DNA of 64,000 nucleotides from Bettongia penicillata ogilbyi (Eukaryota; Chordata; Mammalia; Diprotodontia; Potoroidae), in NCBI GenBank assembly GCA_023548195.1, contig JAJHZJ010000251.1, positions 2,389,167 to 2,453,166 of the forward strand, written 5' to 3'. Of this stretch, positions 1 to 11,124 are shown piece by piece (the stretch's first letter is position 1; each line of letters begins with the position of its first letter). Both the position numbers and the translations under genes were made by a program. The notes below the pieces were generated by a model. It was not told the origin of the DNA, made no database searches, and worked only from the letters and a program-made list of their open reading frames with translations.

Positions 1-2303
1 AGTTATGGAACATGACCTTCCAGAGGGCAAAGGAGCTGAGACTACAGACAAGAGTCACTTACCCAGCAAAATTAAGCAGAATACATTCATGAGGAAAAAA
101 TGGTCATTTAACAAAATGGAATGATTTTGAGCTTTCATAAGGACAGAACCAGAACTAAACCAAATATTTGACCTCCAATATCAAGACCCAAGAGAAGCAT
201 AAACAGTTTAAGAGGGAACAGAGCTTAATTATTTACATACATTCCTATGTGGGAAGAAGATACTTGTGATTGTTAAAAATTGTGTCACTCGCAGTATAGA
301 TAGAAAGAATATACATAGAGAGTACAGGTAAAAGGTGAATTTGAGGGAATGACATTAAAAAAATGGATGAGAAAGCACGGAATGAAGGGTGCAGAAGGAA
401 GAGAGAGGTAGAACGGAGTCAATTATTTCACATGAACTGATGAGAAAGATCTATTACAGTGGAGGAGAAGATGAGAGTGTGGGCAATGGGCCTTGCTTGA
501 ACCTTACCCTCATCAGTATTGGCTCAAAGAGCTGAATATAGAATTAATTGAATATGGAAAGCTACTTTCCTTAGCAGTGAAATAAAAGGGGGGCGGTACT
601 GTCATAAGGGAGGACAAATCAGGGGAGATGATAGAAACAAAACACTGGTGAGGTGGGAAAGGGTCAAAAGAGAGAGAAGATTAATAGGAGGAAGAATAGG
701 TTGGAGGGATATACATAGATAGTAATCATAACAGTGAATGTGAATAGGATGAACTCTCCCATAAAATAGAAGCCTATAGCAGAGTGGATTAAAAACCAGA
801 ATCCTACAATGTGTTGCTTATAAGAAACACAAGTGAAGCAGAGAGATACGCACAGAGTAAGCTAGGGGACTTGGTAGCATCTATTATGTTTCAGCTGAAG
901 TTAAAAACAAAAACAAAAAACCCAACAAAACCCAGGAGTAGCAATCCTGATCTTAGATAAAGTAAAAGCAAAAAATAGACCCAATTAAAAGAGATAAGGA
1001 AGGAAACTATGTCTTACTAAAAAAAGTACCATAAGAGATAAAGTAGTCAAATTAGAAGAGCAAGGAATAGTCTACCTGTTAGATCTATGGGGAGGAAAGA
1101 ATTTATGACCAAGCAAGAGACAGAGACCATTATGTAATATAGAATAAATAATTTGATCATATTAAATTGAAAAGCTTTTGTACCGAGAAATCCAATGCAA
1201 CCAAAATTAGAGAGAAAGCAGAAAGTTGGGAAAAATCTTTACAGCGAGTGTCTCTGATAAGGGCCTCATTTCTCAAATATATGGAGAATTCAGTCAAATT
1301 TATAAGAATATAAGACTTTCTTCCATTTGATAAATGGTTAAAGGATGTAAATAGGCAGTTTTCAGATGGAGAAATCAAAGCTATCTATAGGCATATGAAG
1401 AATTATTCTAAATCATTTTTCACATTGGATCATATGACAAAAAACAAAAATGATAAATGTTGGAGAGGATATAGGAAAATTGGAACACTAATAAACAGAT
1501 GGTGAAGTTGAGAACTGATTCAGCCATGTTGGAGAAAATTTTGGAACTATGCCCAAAGGCAACCAAACTGTGCCTTCTAATAGAACAGTACCATTACTAG
1601 GTCTGTATCCCAAAGACATCATAAAAATGGGAAAAGGACCTACATGTGAAAAAAAAATATACAGCCCTTTTAGTGTTGTGGTATTGGAAATTGAGGGGAT
1701 GCCCATCAATTGCAGAATCACTGAAGAAGCTGTGGTATATAAATGTAATGGAATAATATTATGCAATAGGAAATGATAAACAGGTATTTCAGAAAAAAAA
1801 ACACAACAATAAAACCAAACAAGAACCACCTGGAAAGACTTGTACAAACTAATGCAAAGTGAAAAGAGCATAACCAGGAAAATGTACACAAATGTAATGG
1901 TGTACATGATCAGCTAAGAATTACTCTGCTCTTCTCAGCAACACAATGATCCAAGACAAATATAAAGGACTCATGAAGGAAAATCTATCCAGACAAAGAA
2001 CTAGTGGACTCTGAATGTGGTTTGAGGCATATTTTTGGCACTTACGTTATTAATTCTCATTTTTCCTTTTGATGTGTTTCTTCTTTCAGAACTGTCATGA
2101 TTATGATAATCTTTTATGTGATAGCAAACTGCCCACTACTTTCAGAAGGGGAAGGGAGAAATGTTTGGAACTCAAAATCTTGTAAAAACAAATGCTAAAA
2201 TTTTTCTTGTGCAATGAGAAAAAACTAATGGGGGCGGGGAAGAATAAACCAAAAATCCATCAAAATAAACCAAAACATTAAAAAAGTAAAAAAATAGCAT
2301 TAG
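1..2303 (+). mobile_element. Internally deleted L1 retrotransposon remnant
   Basis: Positions 1-205 read, with stops and shifts, like the end of L1 ORF1: a 'TYPAKLS' block is followed by 'WSFN' and the terminal 'PEL' region seen in the better ORF1 at 15026-16131. Positions 715-1075 read like the L1 ORF2 endonuclease, with 'NSPIK', 'IAEWIKNQNPT', 'CCL.ET' and 'AILI'. From about 1090 the sequence matches the carboxyl end of ORF2 and the 3' region, ending in A-rich sequence at 2230-2303. The reverse-transcriptase core between about 1075 and 1090 is absent. The element is decayed and cut by the window start. Confidence 0.75.
715..1075 (+). pseudogene. L1 ORF2 endonuclease fragment, decayed
   Basis: Conceptual reading gives blocks typical of the apurinic-type endonuclease that opens L1 ORF2: 'NSPIK', then 'IAEWIKNQNP', a 'CCL' segment followed by 'ET', and 'AILI'. 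In an active L1 this domain nicks the target strand before target-primed reverse transcription. In-frame stops interrupt it here and no reverse-transcriptase core follows, so it cannot be functional. Family knowledge supplies the role; the sequence shows only the degenerate similarity. Confidence 0.65.
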
Positions 2304-2309
2304 GAAAAC

Positions 2310-2584
2310 TGGTCTGTGTTTTATTTCTTTGGTTTTGCTTTTCTTGGTTAAGCATTAGTATCGCTTTGTGCCTTAAAAGGAAATTGGTAGGATTGCACCT
2401 ATTTGTCCAAATAGCTCAACTAGTATTGGAATTAATTGTTCTTTAATGTTGGATAGAATTCACTTGTGAATCCATCTGGCCTGTGGGATTTTTCTTAGGC
2501 CCTTATTGTGTGGCATATTCAATTATTTTTTCTAACATGGGGTTATTTAAGTCTTGTTCTGCTGATGGATTTCAATTACTTAGG
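2310..2584 (-). mobile_element. L1 ORF2 fragment (reverse-transcriptase region)
   Basis: Read on the minus strand, the segment around 2455-2500 matches the conserved L1 stretch that on the plus strand reads 'tgaatccatctggcctg', lying in the reverse-transcriptase part of ORF2. It is inverted relative to the L1 pieces on both sides. No long frame remains. Confidence 0.6.
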
Positions 2585-2715
2585 AAAGGAGAGTGAGCAG
2601 GAAGCCTTCCAAACAACTCTGGCTCACATAAGTCCAATTCACAAACAAGTCAAGACATTAGCTGTGATGTCATTAGTATCTTCGAAAACAAAGGACAAAT
2701 AACAACAACAGTAGA
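2585..2715 (+). mobile_element. RTE-like LINE 3' end with CAA-type tail
   Basis: The segment contains 'cacaaacaagtcaagacat', 'tgatgtcattagtatcttcg' and a tail of 'aacaacaacag'. The same terminal sequence appears on the minus strand at 20757-20880 and 48825-48920, where it is followed by the rest of that LINE's 3' region. It is a short 3'-end insertion sitting between two L1 fragments. Confidence 0.6.
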
Positions 2716-3695
2716 AAACTGAGTCATATTTATAGGAACATAAATAATTCCCCAGTTGATAAATGGTCAAAGGATATGAACAGTCAGTTTTCAGATAAGA
2801 AAAATCAAAGCTATCTATAATCATATGGAAAATACCCTAATTCACTATTGACTAGTGAAATGCAAATTAAAAATTCTGAGACATTATTTTACATCTATCA
2901 GATTGATTAATTTAACAGAAAAGAAAAATGATAAATCTTGGAGGGATGTGGATAAATTGAGACACTAATGCATTGTTGGTAGAGTAGTGAGCTGATCTAA
3001 CCATGCTTGACAAAAAAGAAAAGTTACAGATGCTGGAGATTACTCATGCACTATATGTGGATTTGTGAACTTGCCCAACCATTCTGCAAATCTACTTGGA
3101 ACTATACTCAGAGTGATACAAAATTGTTTACACATACGGTTTCACTGAGCAATGTCACTATTAGATCTATATTTTAAGTAAAAGGGATAAGAGCATAGTT
3201 GTATAAAAAAATAATTACTTGTAGAACAGAATTGAAAATCAAGGGGGTGCCTGTTATTTGAGTAATGGCTGAACACATTGTTGTATATGATTATAATGGA
3301 ATACTATTTTGCTATAAGAAATAATGAGCAAAATAGTTTGAGAAAAACCTGGGAAAACTTATGTAAACTGAAGTAGGAGAACATTGAATAAAGTAATAGC
3401 AATATTGCAAGGATGATCGACTGTGAAAAATTTAGCTACTCTGATCAAGACAATGATCAAGTTAATTTGAAGGACCTATGATAAAATATATTATACAACT
3501 CGAGAGAGAACTGATGAAACCTAACTACAGATTGAAGCATATATTTTTATCTTCTTTATAGTTCTTGATGTTTTTTTCTGTACTTTTCTTTGCAAAACAA
3601 CTAACATAGAAATATATATTTTGCATGATTTCACATGTATAATGAGGAATACAGTTAGAATTTGGAACTCAAAATTAAAAAAAAAACAGTTATAT
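2716..3695 (+). mobile_element. L1 3' end, decayed
   Basis: The order of blocks is that of an L1 3' region: 'gataaatggtcaaaggatat', then 'cagttttcagataag', a 'tggaatactattt' motif, and a terminal 'aatttggaactcaaaatt' followed by an A-run at about 3675-3690. It includes the carboxyl end of ORF2, with no open frame. A stretch around 3020-3090 does not align with the other L1 3' ends in the window and may be foreign. Confidence 0.7.
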
Positions 3696-3724
3696 GTAAT
3701 TGGGAAATATTTAATGAACTAAGC

Positions 3725-3960
3725 ATTTTTTTAAAAGAACCCTGGAAATATAGGAGGGGGCTAGATTATGAGGGGATTTGAATAGGAAACAAATCATTGG
3801 TGTTTATTGAGTAGAGATTGACAAAATCCAACCTGAGTTTTAGGAAAATCATTTTAGTGTCTAAATAGAAGATGAATTGAAATGGGGAGAGAGTTATATG
3901 GTTGGTCACAGATGAGAAAACTACGAGCAATGGATGGGAATTTTAGACTTGACAAAGTAG
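3725..3960 (-). mobile_element. L2 LINE fragment
   Basis: The plus strand shows the reverse complement of L2 3' sequence: 'gggggctagattatgagggg', then a 'ttattgagtagagattgaca' block and 'aggaaaatcattttagtgtc'. These match the order in other minus-strand L2 copies in the window, for example at 28640-29490. Old and diverged. Confidence 0.55.
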
Positions 3961-4184
3961 TTAGGGTCTTGGGTGTATGTGACTTTTAGCAAATAGTCTT
4001 ATCCAAAAGTCTAATTGGCTGCCTAAGGAATATATGTGGTCGCCCTCATCTCAGGTCTTTGAAAGAGGTCAGATTATGTTGTAGAGGAATTGTAGAGGAT
4101 TTTTTTTTTAGATTTTTATTATACTACATAGTTGTAAAGACTCCTTGTAACTCTGAAGAGAGCTAGTAAGAACTGCATTATAAG

Positions 4185-4297
4185 TTACAAAGTAAGCTAA
4201 TTGATGGCTGGGACTGACTTTTGTCTCTTTATATCACTATTTCTTAGCACAGCAACTAGCACCTAGTAGGTACTTAACAAATGTTTATTGAATGAAA
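4185..4297 (+). mobile_element. L2 3' terminus
   Basis: The segment ends with 'ttagcacagcaactagcacc', then 'tagtaggtacttaacaaatg' and 'tttattgaatgaa', the usual end of L2. Only about 110 bp are recognisable. Confidence 0.6.
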
Positions 4298-5461
4298 GTT
4301 ATTTTTGGATTTGAATTTATCATATTGCCCTGTTTGACTTTGGAGAGATTGTTTCCTATAAATGAATTTACAAATCTGCAAAATTTGGGAATGATTAGCT
4401 ATGTGGTCTTTAAGAACTTGTCCAACTCCTATCATTCTCTTATATCTATTAATTTGGTCCGTAGATAATGGTCATAAATTTCTTATTTCTTTAAAGATAT
4501 GAAATACTTACAGAGTATTAGTGTATGATATGCATAGTACTAGTCTGAATTTCACTTTTCCAAGTCAATTAATAATGATTGTACATAAATAAATAAACTG
4601 ATATGCTGTCTGAGAATTGGGGATGGGAGGGGTGAGAGGGTACGTCCTGTATCCTTCTACTTTAGCAATTAGTAGTACCTGACACAAAAATATATTTACT
4701 AAAGTCAGCCTAATCCAAGTACTTGATGGCTCTGCTTATCTTTCATAAAGTGTTCTTGGTATCTGTATTTGATTTCTATGGCTTCATTTCTTCCATCTGA
4801 GACCCAAACTCAGTAGAACTGTTGATAACCCTGCTGTGGGAATTGCTAGTTAGGTCAACAGTGAGAGTTTTTTTTGAAAAACTCTTCTCCGTCTTCAAGA
4901 AAATATATTACATACTCTTACTCTTCAAATATAGAAAATAAAAGCTGACAGAGCACTTATTCCAACTGGCTCATGGCAGGTTCATATGAGATAACAGTGA
5001 CCTCGCAAATTTGCTGTAAAGTTCAAATGTACAGAGCCAGATACTTTAGGAATAATTTTTACATCAAGAACTAGTGCTTTCTTACATGTTAAAATATAAT
5101 CTCTTTCATATTTTGTGATGTTATCTGGTACATGCCATGTCTGGTACTTATCAATATCTTTCTCTAAGAAAATGTTGTGGCTCCAATTATTATTGTGCTA
5201 TTACAGATAAAAAAGAAAGCAAGTGTTAGAAGAGAAATGATGACATTTGTGAGAGTCAAAGAATGAAAGATGACAAGACAGGCATCAAAGGATTTCAGAA
5301 TAGGAGCCAGTTCCTTGAGTATAGTAAAGTTATATTTACTTGACTAGATCTAATATAATACTTTGATAACATTTATTTACAAATTACTTGCCCACTTGGT
5401 TGAAACTTTATGTCTGAACTTGTAATCTTGTGCAGGATAATAGAAAGAGTATTTAACATGC
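4298..5461. other. Unassigned AT-rich sequence
   Basis: No open frame of note, no poly(A) tail and no repeat I can name. Nothing here separates it from ordinary single-copy intergenic or intronic DNA. Confidence 0.5.
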
Positions 5462-5689
5462 AGACAGCTTAGTTAGCATAGTATATAGAGTGTAGTTCTG
5501 CAGTCAGGAAGATCAGATACTTACTAGCTCTGTGACCCTAGGCAAGTCATTTTACCATTTGTTTCATCATACGTAAAATGAACTGGAGAGTGAGATGGCA
5601 AATCACTCCAATATCTCTGCCAAGAAAATCTCAAATAGGCTAGTGAAGCATTGGCCATGACAGGAACAACAACCACAGCAATTTAACCT
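5462..5689 (+). mobile_element. CORE-SINE with RTE-type tail (MAR1/WSINE-like)
   Basis: A decayed tRNA-derived head is followed by the core 'ttactagctctgtgacccta' and 'ggcaagtcattttaccattt', then the tail module 'gcaaatcactccaatatctc' and 'tgccaagaaaatctcaaata'. The same order occurs at 34111-34375. SINEs with this tail are thought to be moved by an RTE LINE; that is family knowledge. Confidence 0.7.
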
Positions 5690-5773
5690 GGAACCTAGAA
5701 ACTGTATTCAAATGCTTTCTCAGGCATTTACCAGTTCTGTGGTCACATGCAAACTCTTAGAAACTCAGTTTAT
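5690..5773 (+). mobile_element. MIR-like SINE fragment
   Basis: 'tattcaaatgctttctcagg' followed by 'catttaccagttctgtggtc' resembles the B-box-to-core part of a MIR/THER1 SINE. It is short and directly precedes the L1 5'UTR. Confidence 0.45.
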
Positions 5774-6780
5774 TGGGACAGAGCTAAGATGGCACAGTAA
5801 AAACAGGGAATTGCTAGAGCTCTTCCCCCAAACCCAGTCAAATACCTGTAAAACTAACTTTAAACAAATTCTGGAGCAGCAAAACACACAGAATGGTGGA
5901 GTAAAGCAAATCTCCAGCCCAAGACAGCCTAGATGGTTGACAGGAAGCATCTATTGCACCAGACCGCAGAGTGTAGTCCAGTATGGGTCAAACCAGCACA
6001 GATGGGACCTGATCAGGCCTGACGTGGGGAAAGGGAAGCTACTGAATCACTGACAGTTGTGGTAGTTTCCAGATTTCTTGACCCCAAAATGCCAAGGACA
6101 GATTAGAAGGTCAATGAAAAAAAACATGTAGGGCAGGAGTGAGAGAGTAAATGGTCCAACCACAGCCCCAGGGCAGAGAAAGGGGAAGAGGGGACGCAGA
6201 GCCTACCACAGCAACAGCAGGGGCAGAAGTAGCAGCTGTTTCTGGAGCTCTAGGCCCACAGATTATGGGAGGATCCAGTGGCTGACAGTACACTCCCCAA
6301 CCCCACTAGAAACAGAGAACTACCTTGACAAAGAACTCACAAATCAAGAACTGGCTGGGGAAATGAGTGAAACCAGGACAAAAAATCAGACTATAGAATC
6401 GCACTTTGCTGATGAAGAAGATCAAAACATAAAACCAGAAGGAGACAACAAAGTCAAACCTCCTACATCCAAAGCCTCCACGAAAAATAAGAATTGGTCT
6501 CAGGCTATGGAAGAACTCAAATGTGTAAATCAAGTAAGAGAAGTAGAGCAAAAGTTGGGAAGAGAAATGAGAGTGATACAAGAAAATCATGAAAAACAAG
6601 TGAACTGCTAGCTAAAGGGGATACAAGAAAAATGCTGAAGAATATAACACCCTAAAAAATAGAGTAACTCAAATAGCAAAAGAGAACCAAAGGCCAATGA
6701 GCGGGGGAAGGATGCCTTAAAAAGCAGAACTAGCCAAATGTAAAAGAGATCCGGAAGCTCACTGAAGAAAATAATACTTT
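5774..6780 (+). mobile_element. L1 5'UTR and start of ORF1, interrupted
   Basis: The start carries 'gagctaagatggcac', the typical 5' end of mammalian L1 with a YY1-like site at 5786-5793. About 590 bp of 5'UTR lead to the ORF1 start at 6363. ORF1 sequence continues, with breaks, to about 6780, where an opposite-strand L1 3' end begins. The ORF1 amino end differs from that of the HAL1 copies, so this is another L1 subfamily. Confidence 0.75.
6363..6780 (+). pseudogene. L1 ORF1 amino-terminal part, broken
   Basis: The frame opens at 6363, within 'ggggaaatgagtgaaacc', and runs 82 codons to a stop at 6609-6611. Further ORF1-like sequence with coiled-coil character continues in shifted frames to about 6780. 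Visible blocks are the basic start 'MSETRTKNQT', 'WSQAMEELK' and 'VEQKLGREMR', which correspond to 'WAQALEELK' and 'VEERLGREM' in the copy at 15026. ORF1 protein binds L1 RNA as a coiled-coil trimer in active elements. The RNA-binding half is missing here because an L1 3' end interrupts the copy. Confidence 0.7.
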
Positions 6781-7441
6781 TTTAAAAAAAAAATTAATTT
6801 GTTTTCAGTTTTCAGCAGTCACTTTTATATGTCTTAGATTTTTCCCCCACCTACCCTTTCCTTTTCCCCTCCCTCTCCTCCCTCCACTCCCTCCCTGAGA
6901 CAGTGTGCAATCTTATATTGGTTCTACACATACATTCTTATTACTTAGTCATGTTGCATAGAAGAATTAAAATGAATGGGAGAAACCATGAAAAATAAAA
7001 CATAACACAAGAGAAAATGCTCTGCTTCATTCTGTGATCATATTCCATAGTTCTTTCTCTGGATGTGAAAGGCATTTTGCCTCAAGAGTCCATTGGGAAT
7101 TTTTTAGGTCCTTGCTTTGCTGTGAAGGGCTAAGACTACCAGAAAAATTCCTCACACACTGTGGTTGTTGCTGTGTACAAAGTTCTCCTGGTTCTGCTCC
7201 TTTCACTCAACATCAGTTCATATAAGTCCTTCCAGGCCTCTCTGAAGTCTTCCTGTTCATCATTTCTTATAGTATAATAGTATTCCATTACATTCATATA
7301 CCACAGTTTGTTTAGCCATTCCCCATTTGATGGGGGATTTCCAGTTCATGGCTACCACAAAGAGAGCTTCTATAAATATTTTTGTACATATGGGACCCTT
7401 TCTCATTTTTATGGTCTCTTTGGGATATGCTTTTCCTGAGA
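6781..7441 (-). mobile_element. L1 3' end inserted in opposite orientation
   Basis: A T-rich start near 6780 represents the poly(A) side. It is followed by the pyrimidine-rich 3'UTR (6845-6900) and 'tagtataatagtattccatt', 'cattccccatttgatggggg' and 'cacaaagagagcttctataa', the reverse complement of the ORF2 carboxyl end. It stops at about 7441 and ORF1 does not resume beyond it. Confidence 0.75.
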
Positions 7442-7535
7442 CCCCAAAAGTAATAAGCAACAGAGGCAGGATTTAAACACTGGTTTCCTATCTCCAAAGC
7501 TAGGAATTTTTCTACTGTGTATTTCTGCATGGTCC
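7442..7535 (-). mobile_element. MIR-like SINE fragment
   Basis: 'cagaggcaggatttaaacac' followed by 'tggtttcctatctccaaagc' is the reverse complement of the B-box side of a MIR-type SINE. Only about 90 bp remain. Confidence 0.5.
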
Positions 7536-8534
7536 CTGATTAAGAGAGAGCAGGGATATGTAACTGATTGACAATCTATGTCTTCCTTTATCATCTATAC
7601 CAAGCCAAAATTACTCAAGAAACATCCTTCAACCTATTGTTAGAATCTACTATAGGAGATTTATTGGGTAGGGCAGACTAAATAAGAAGTCACCAAGAGA
7701 TAAGCCAAAAAGCAGGAATTATTTAGCATTTTTGTATCATGACCCATTTTTGAAGTGTGATGAAGTCTATGCATCCTTTCTATGAATATTATTTTAAAAT
7801 TTATAGTTTAAAATGCATAAGATTAAAAATTTTCAAAATATAGTCATCAAAATTAAGGAAAAATCATGGACTGTGCATAGAGAAAAAAAGGTCTGGAGGA
7901 CAATCTGTGGATATATTTATATTTAGAGGGTATATGTGGCTTTTCATTTGTGACTTTGGAGGGAACACCAACATCAGTAAGAGCACATGCCCATCTAAGT
8001 AAAAAAGTATTATGTAAGAATATGAAATTTTTATTGTTGTCTTTTTATAAGAAAAAATATTCCTGAAGCATCTAATGACTAATTATAACAAATGCATTGT
8101 GAGAGAAAATTTAAGCCAAGCATGGAACTATGAGGTAAGATCAAAATATACTTTTGTATTTCTGACCTAGATTTTAAAATAAACAGGGAAAGTCTCATAC
8201 TGAACATATGTGTCTATGTAGAAGATAAGGCACTGTTTGTGTCAGTTTCTTGTAATAGGAGACAATTAGAAGAACAGCAAGAAAATTTTTAAAACTTTCA
8301 TAATTTTCTGAAATAATTTTTAAAATTTGTCTTTAACATGTTGTTTGACAAGATATCCAGATATATTATATTTACAAATAATATTATTAAATAGATGATA
8401 ATTTAATCAAGGACATATCCCTAATATGGTACAGAGTGGTAACAGTGTTCTCAGTAAAAAAAAAAAATGTCAATACTAATTATTAGTCTATATCTAATCC
8501 TAAAAGATAACATCTATATTGCCCTTTAAAGTAT
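7536..8534. other. Unassigned AT-rich sequence
   Basis: Very AT-rich, without an open frame or a repeat I can name. An A-run at 8455-8467 is short and has no element body attached. Confidence 0.5.
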
Positions 8535-8755
8535 TCAAAGCATAAATATTTTTTCATCTGATCCTGATGTTAATTGTTTTCACAGATGACAAAACAGAGG
8601 CAGACAAATGTTAAGTGACTTACCCAGGGTCATAGAGCTAATAACTGTCTGAGGTTAGGTTTGTATTCATTGCTTCCTCACTCAAAGTCAACAATTATCT
8701 AAAGAGATCTGTACTCAGTGCTTCCTCACTCCAGGCCAACACCTGTCTATCACAC
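8535..8755 (-). mobile_element. MIR-type SINE with partial internal duplication
   Basis: 'acagatgacaaaacagaggc', 'ttaagtgacttacccagggt' and 'catagagctaataactgtct' are the reverse complement of a MIR core. The 5' end of the SINE (right side) is present twice: 'attgcttcctcactc' at about 8670 and 'gtgcttcctcactcc' at about 8719, with similar sequence after each. Confidence 0.65.
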
Positions 8756-8937
8756 CTAAAAGCTACATCAGAATGTTGAATTCCAGCCTCTGAAAGACTG
8801 CATTTCAAAAGATACGTAGTAAATATTTACTATTTTTATATACTATACAGGGAATACTGTATACAAAGACAAGACTAAAAGTAGCATCTGATTTTAAGGT
8901 AGCTCAGACTCTGCATATAAGATCCAACATGTAAACA

Positions 8938-8942
8938 GATAC

Positions 8943-8975
<33 letters not shown>

Positions 8976-9016
8976 CGTATATATAATATATATATACGTA
9001 TATATATATATATATA
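8938..9016. repeat. TA-rich microsatellite
   Basis: Starts as a short 'ataca' repeat and becomes an interrupted TA repeat with two 'tacgta' interruptions. Stretches of this kind can fold back on themselves. Confidence 0.9.
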
Positions 9017-9294
9017 AACCATATTTGAGAAAAAGGGAAGTACTAACAACTGATGGGATAGGTAAAAGAAACAAAGAAACAGCAAAATATTACCTTGGGG
9101 GACAGCTATTTTTGTAGAATATGGGTGACAACATAGCAATGGTGAATGAGGAACCTTTTAAAAGGTAGGAAAACCAAGAAACAGGAAATTCTCAGAATTC
9201 CAGAGAGAAAAAACAATTTAAGAGGAGGTTTATCAACAGTGTCAAATATATATCAAGCAGCAAAAAGTATAACGGAAAACTTCCATGTTCAGAA

Positions 9295-9440
9295 AATTTT
9301 ATACTTGGCTCTTTCACTAACTTATTATGTAACTTTGGACAAAATACATCAGTTCTCTATGCCTAAATTTCTTCATCTGTAAAATAGGGAGATTGAATAA
9401 AAAATTTCTTAGACTAGATTATATGTGATGATCTCCATTT
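9295..9440 (+). mobile_element. MIR-type SINE fragment
   Basis: 'cttattatgtaactttggac' and 'ttcttcatctgtaaaatagg' are the core and following segment of a MIR in plus orientation. The tail is decayed. Confidence 0.6.
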
Positions 9441-9589
9441 TTTTGCATATTTTTTCAGCTAAAAGCTGGAATTATTAGTTGAAAAATGCCTCCAGTATAT
9501 TGGGGGTCCTTTCTGTAATTCAGGGCTACACCTTATATCTACCTTTTTTTACATATAATCCTAAAATAAAACTATTTAATTCAAACGAC

Positions 9590-9955
9590 TTGCACAAATA
9601 TTAATTTAAGACTTATTATGAGAAAGGCACAGTGCTTGACATTGGGGGGATACTAAATAATGATGGATGACATTGAAGAGGTAGACTGATTTATCAATTT
9701 TTAAAAAAAATTTTCATTTCCCTCTGAACTCTCTATGACATGTTTCTTAAGGATGGGATAGTGACTGTACCTTTGGGTTCTTTGGCACAGAATTCTTCAG
9801 CTTAAAATTATAGAAAGGGTCTCAGAAAATGTAAAGTCAAAGTGATTTTACCTCCATCTCACAACTGCTTATCAGGAAGAGAAATTACTTGAATATGAAT
9901 TTTTCTGGTTTCAAGGCTGTTTCTCCAGTTATTCTGCCATATGGTACTATTTTTA
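9590..9955 (-). mobile_element. Weak L2 and MIR fragments
   Basis: 9590-9660 resembles the reverse complement of an L2 3' end ('aggcacagtgcttgacattg'). 9815-9955 resembles a decayed minus-strand MIR ('atttttctggtttcaaggct'). Both are short and uncertain. Confidence 0.35.
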
Positions 9956-11124
9956 ATCGCAATTAATGCTCTAAAAGTACTCCTTGGCAATATATTAAGA
10001 TAGTTTGAGGTGATACAATATGCCTTAATGATTTCAGATGGTCACAGCATGGTGTTATGAGTAAGTTGCAAAAATGCAGAAACAATACTGTAAAGAGTGC
10101 CCAGGTAGTACTAATACAAAATGGCATATCCACTTAATGGGTTTGTTATAGGTTTTACTGTAAAATGATGGATTAATTATATAAGACTCAGAAGGGTTAA
10201 ATAATTTGTCTCTGACAACAGATCTAGGAAGTAGTAGAGGCAGGACGATTAGCATTTTATCCTCACTGAAATGAGTGTTAAGCATGTACACTAAAGGATG
10301 GTTAATGAAAATAAAAACTGAGTTGTAAGGGATTCAGTTTTGGAAATACCAAGCCCAAGTAATTCAAACTCAATTTTATTCTATCCTATATTCAAGATTT
10401 TAAAGTAATTTTTAATTGAGAGAAATTTAAATGATAACCTTTTTAACTTTCATAAAACCATCATTTCTTTCTCAGTTCACCAAAAGTCTCAGATTTATTT
10501 CCCCCACCCCTGCAGGGTCCCCCTTAGTACTTCCTATCTCATCAGGAAAATAAAACTGAACTCTGAAAGTAGTCATCAATTTGCTGGGTCTTTATTAGAC
10601 CTTTATGGCATCTAGTTACTCAGATTTACCAAGTACAGTCTTTCGGATATGAAGTAATCTTTCCATGTGTGTTTCACTGAATCACTCTTCTAGCTGGAAA
10701 GAAACATGGTTGTTTTTGTTGGGCAGCCTGTCCATAGATACATCCCTTCCCTGTTGTTTATCCCTCTGACATCTTTCTTTGAAGATGATTTATCTCCTTC
10801 TAATTTTTCCAGACACAATCACAGGGATAATCAAGTAGTGTCTTGCTGTTGGCATCTCACTTGGGCTACCATTGGTTCCTCTCATTCAAGCTCTTCCCCT
10901 GCATTCCTCCCCAAGATTTTCAAAACAACTTCTTTAAACAAGGACTGGCATGGTGTGCAGTACAGTGCTTATTTCAGACTGGTGAAGAACATGTCTCATA
11001 TTTTGAAAATAGCTCTCTAGTGACTTTGATCACCTGCCTCCCACAGAACTGAAAGCTGCCTTTATATATTACATTTCTCAGGAAAATAACCCAAAGTTCT
11101 ACTGGGGGTTGCTTTGTAACTAAG
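9956..11124. other. Unassigned sequence
   Basis: No repeat that I recognise. Open frames of 104 and 69 codons overlap at 10706-11052 in different frames without codon structure or similarity I know, and look like chance. Confidence 0.5.
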
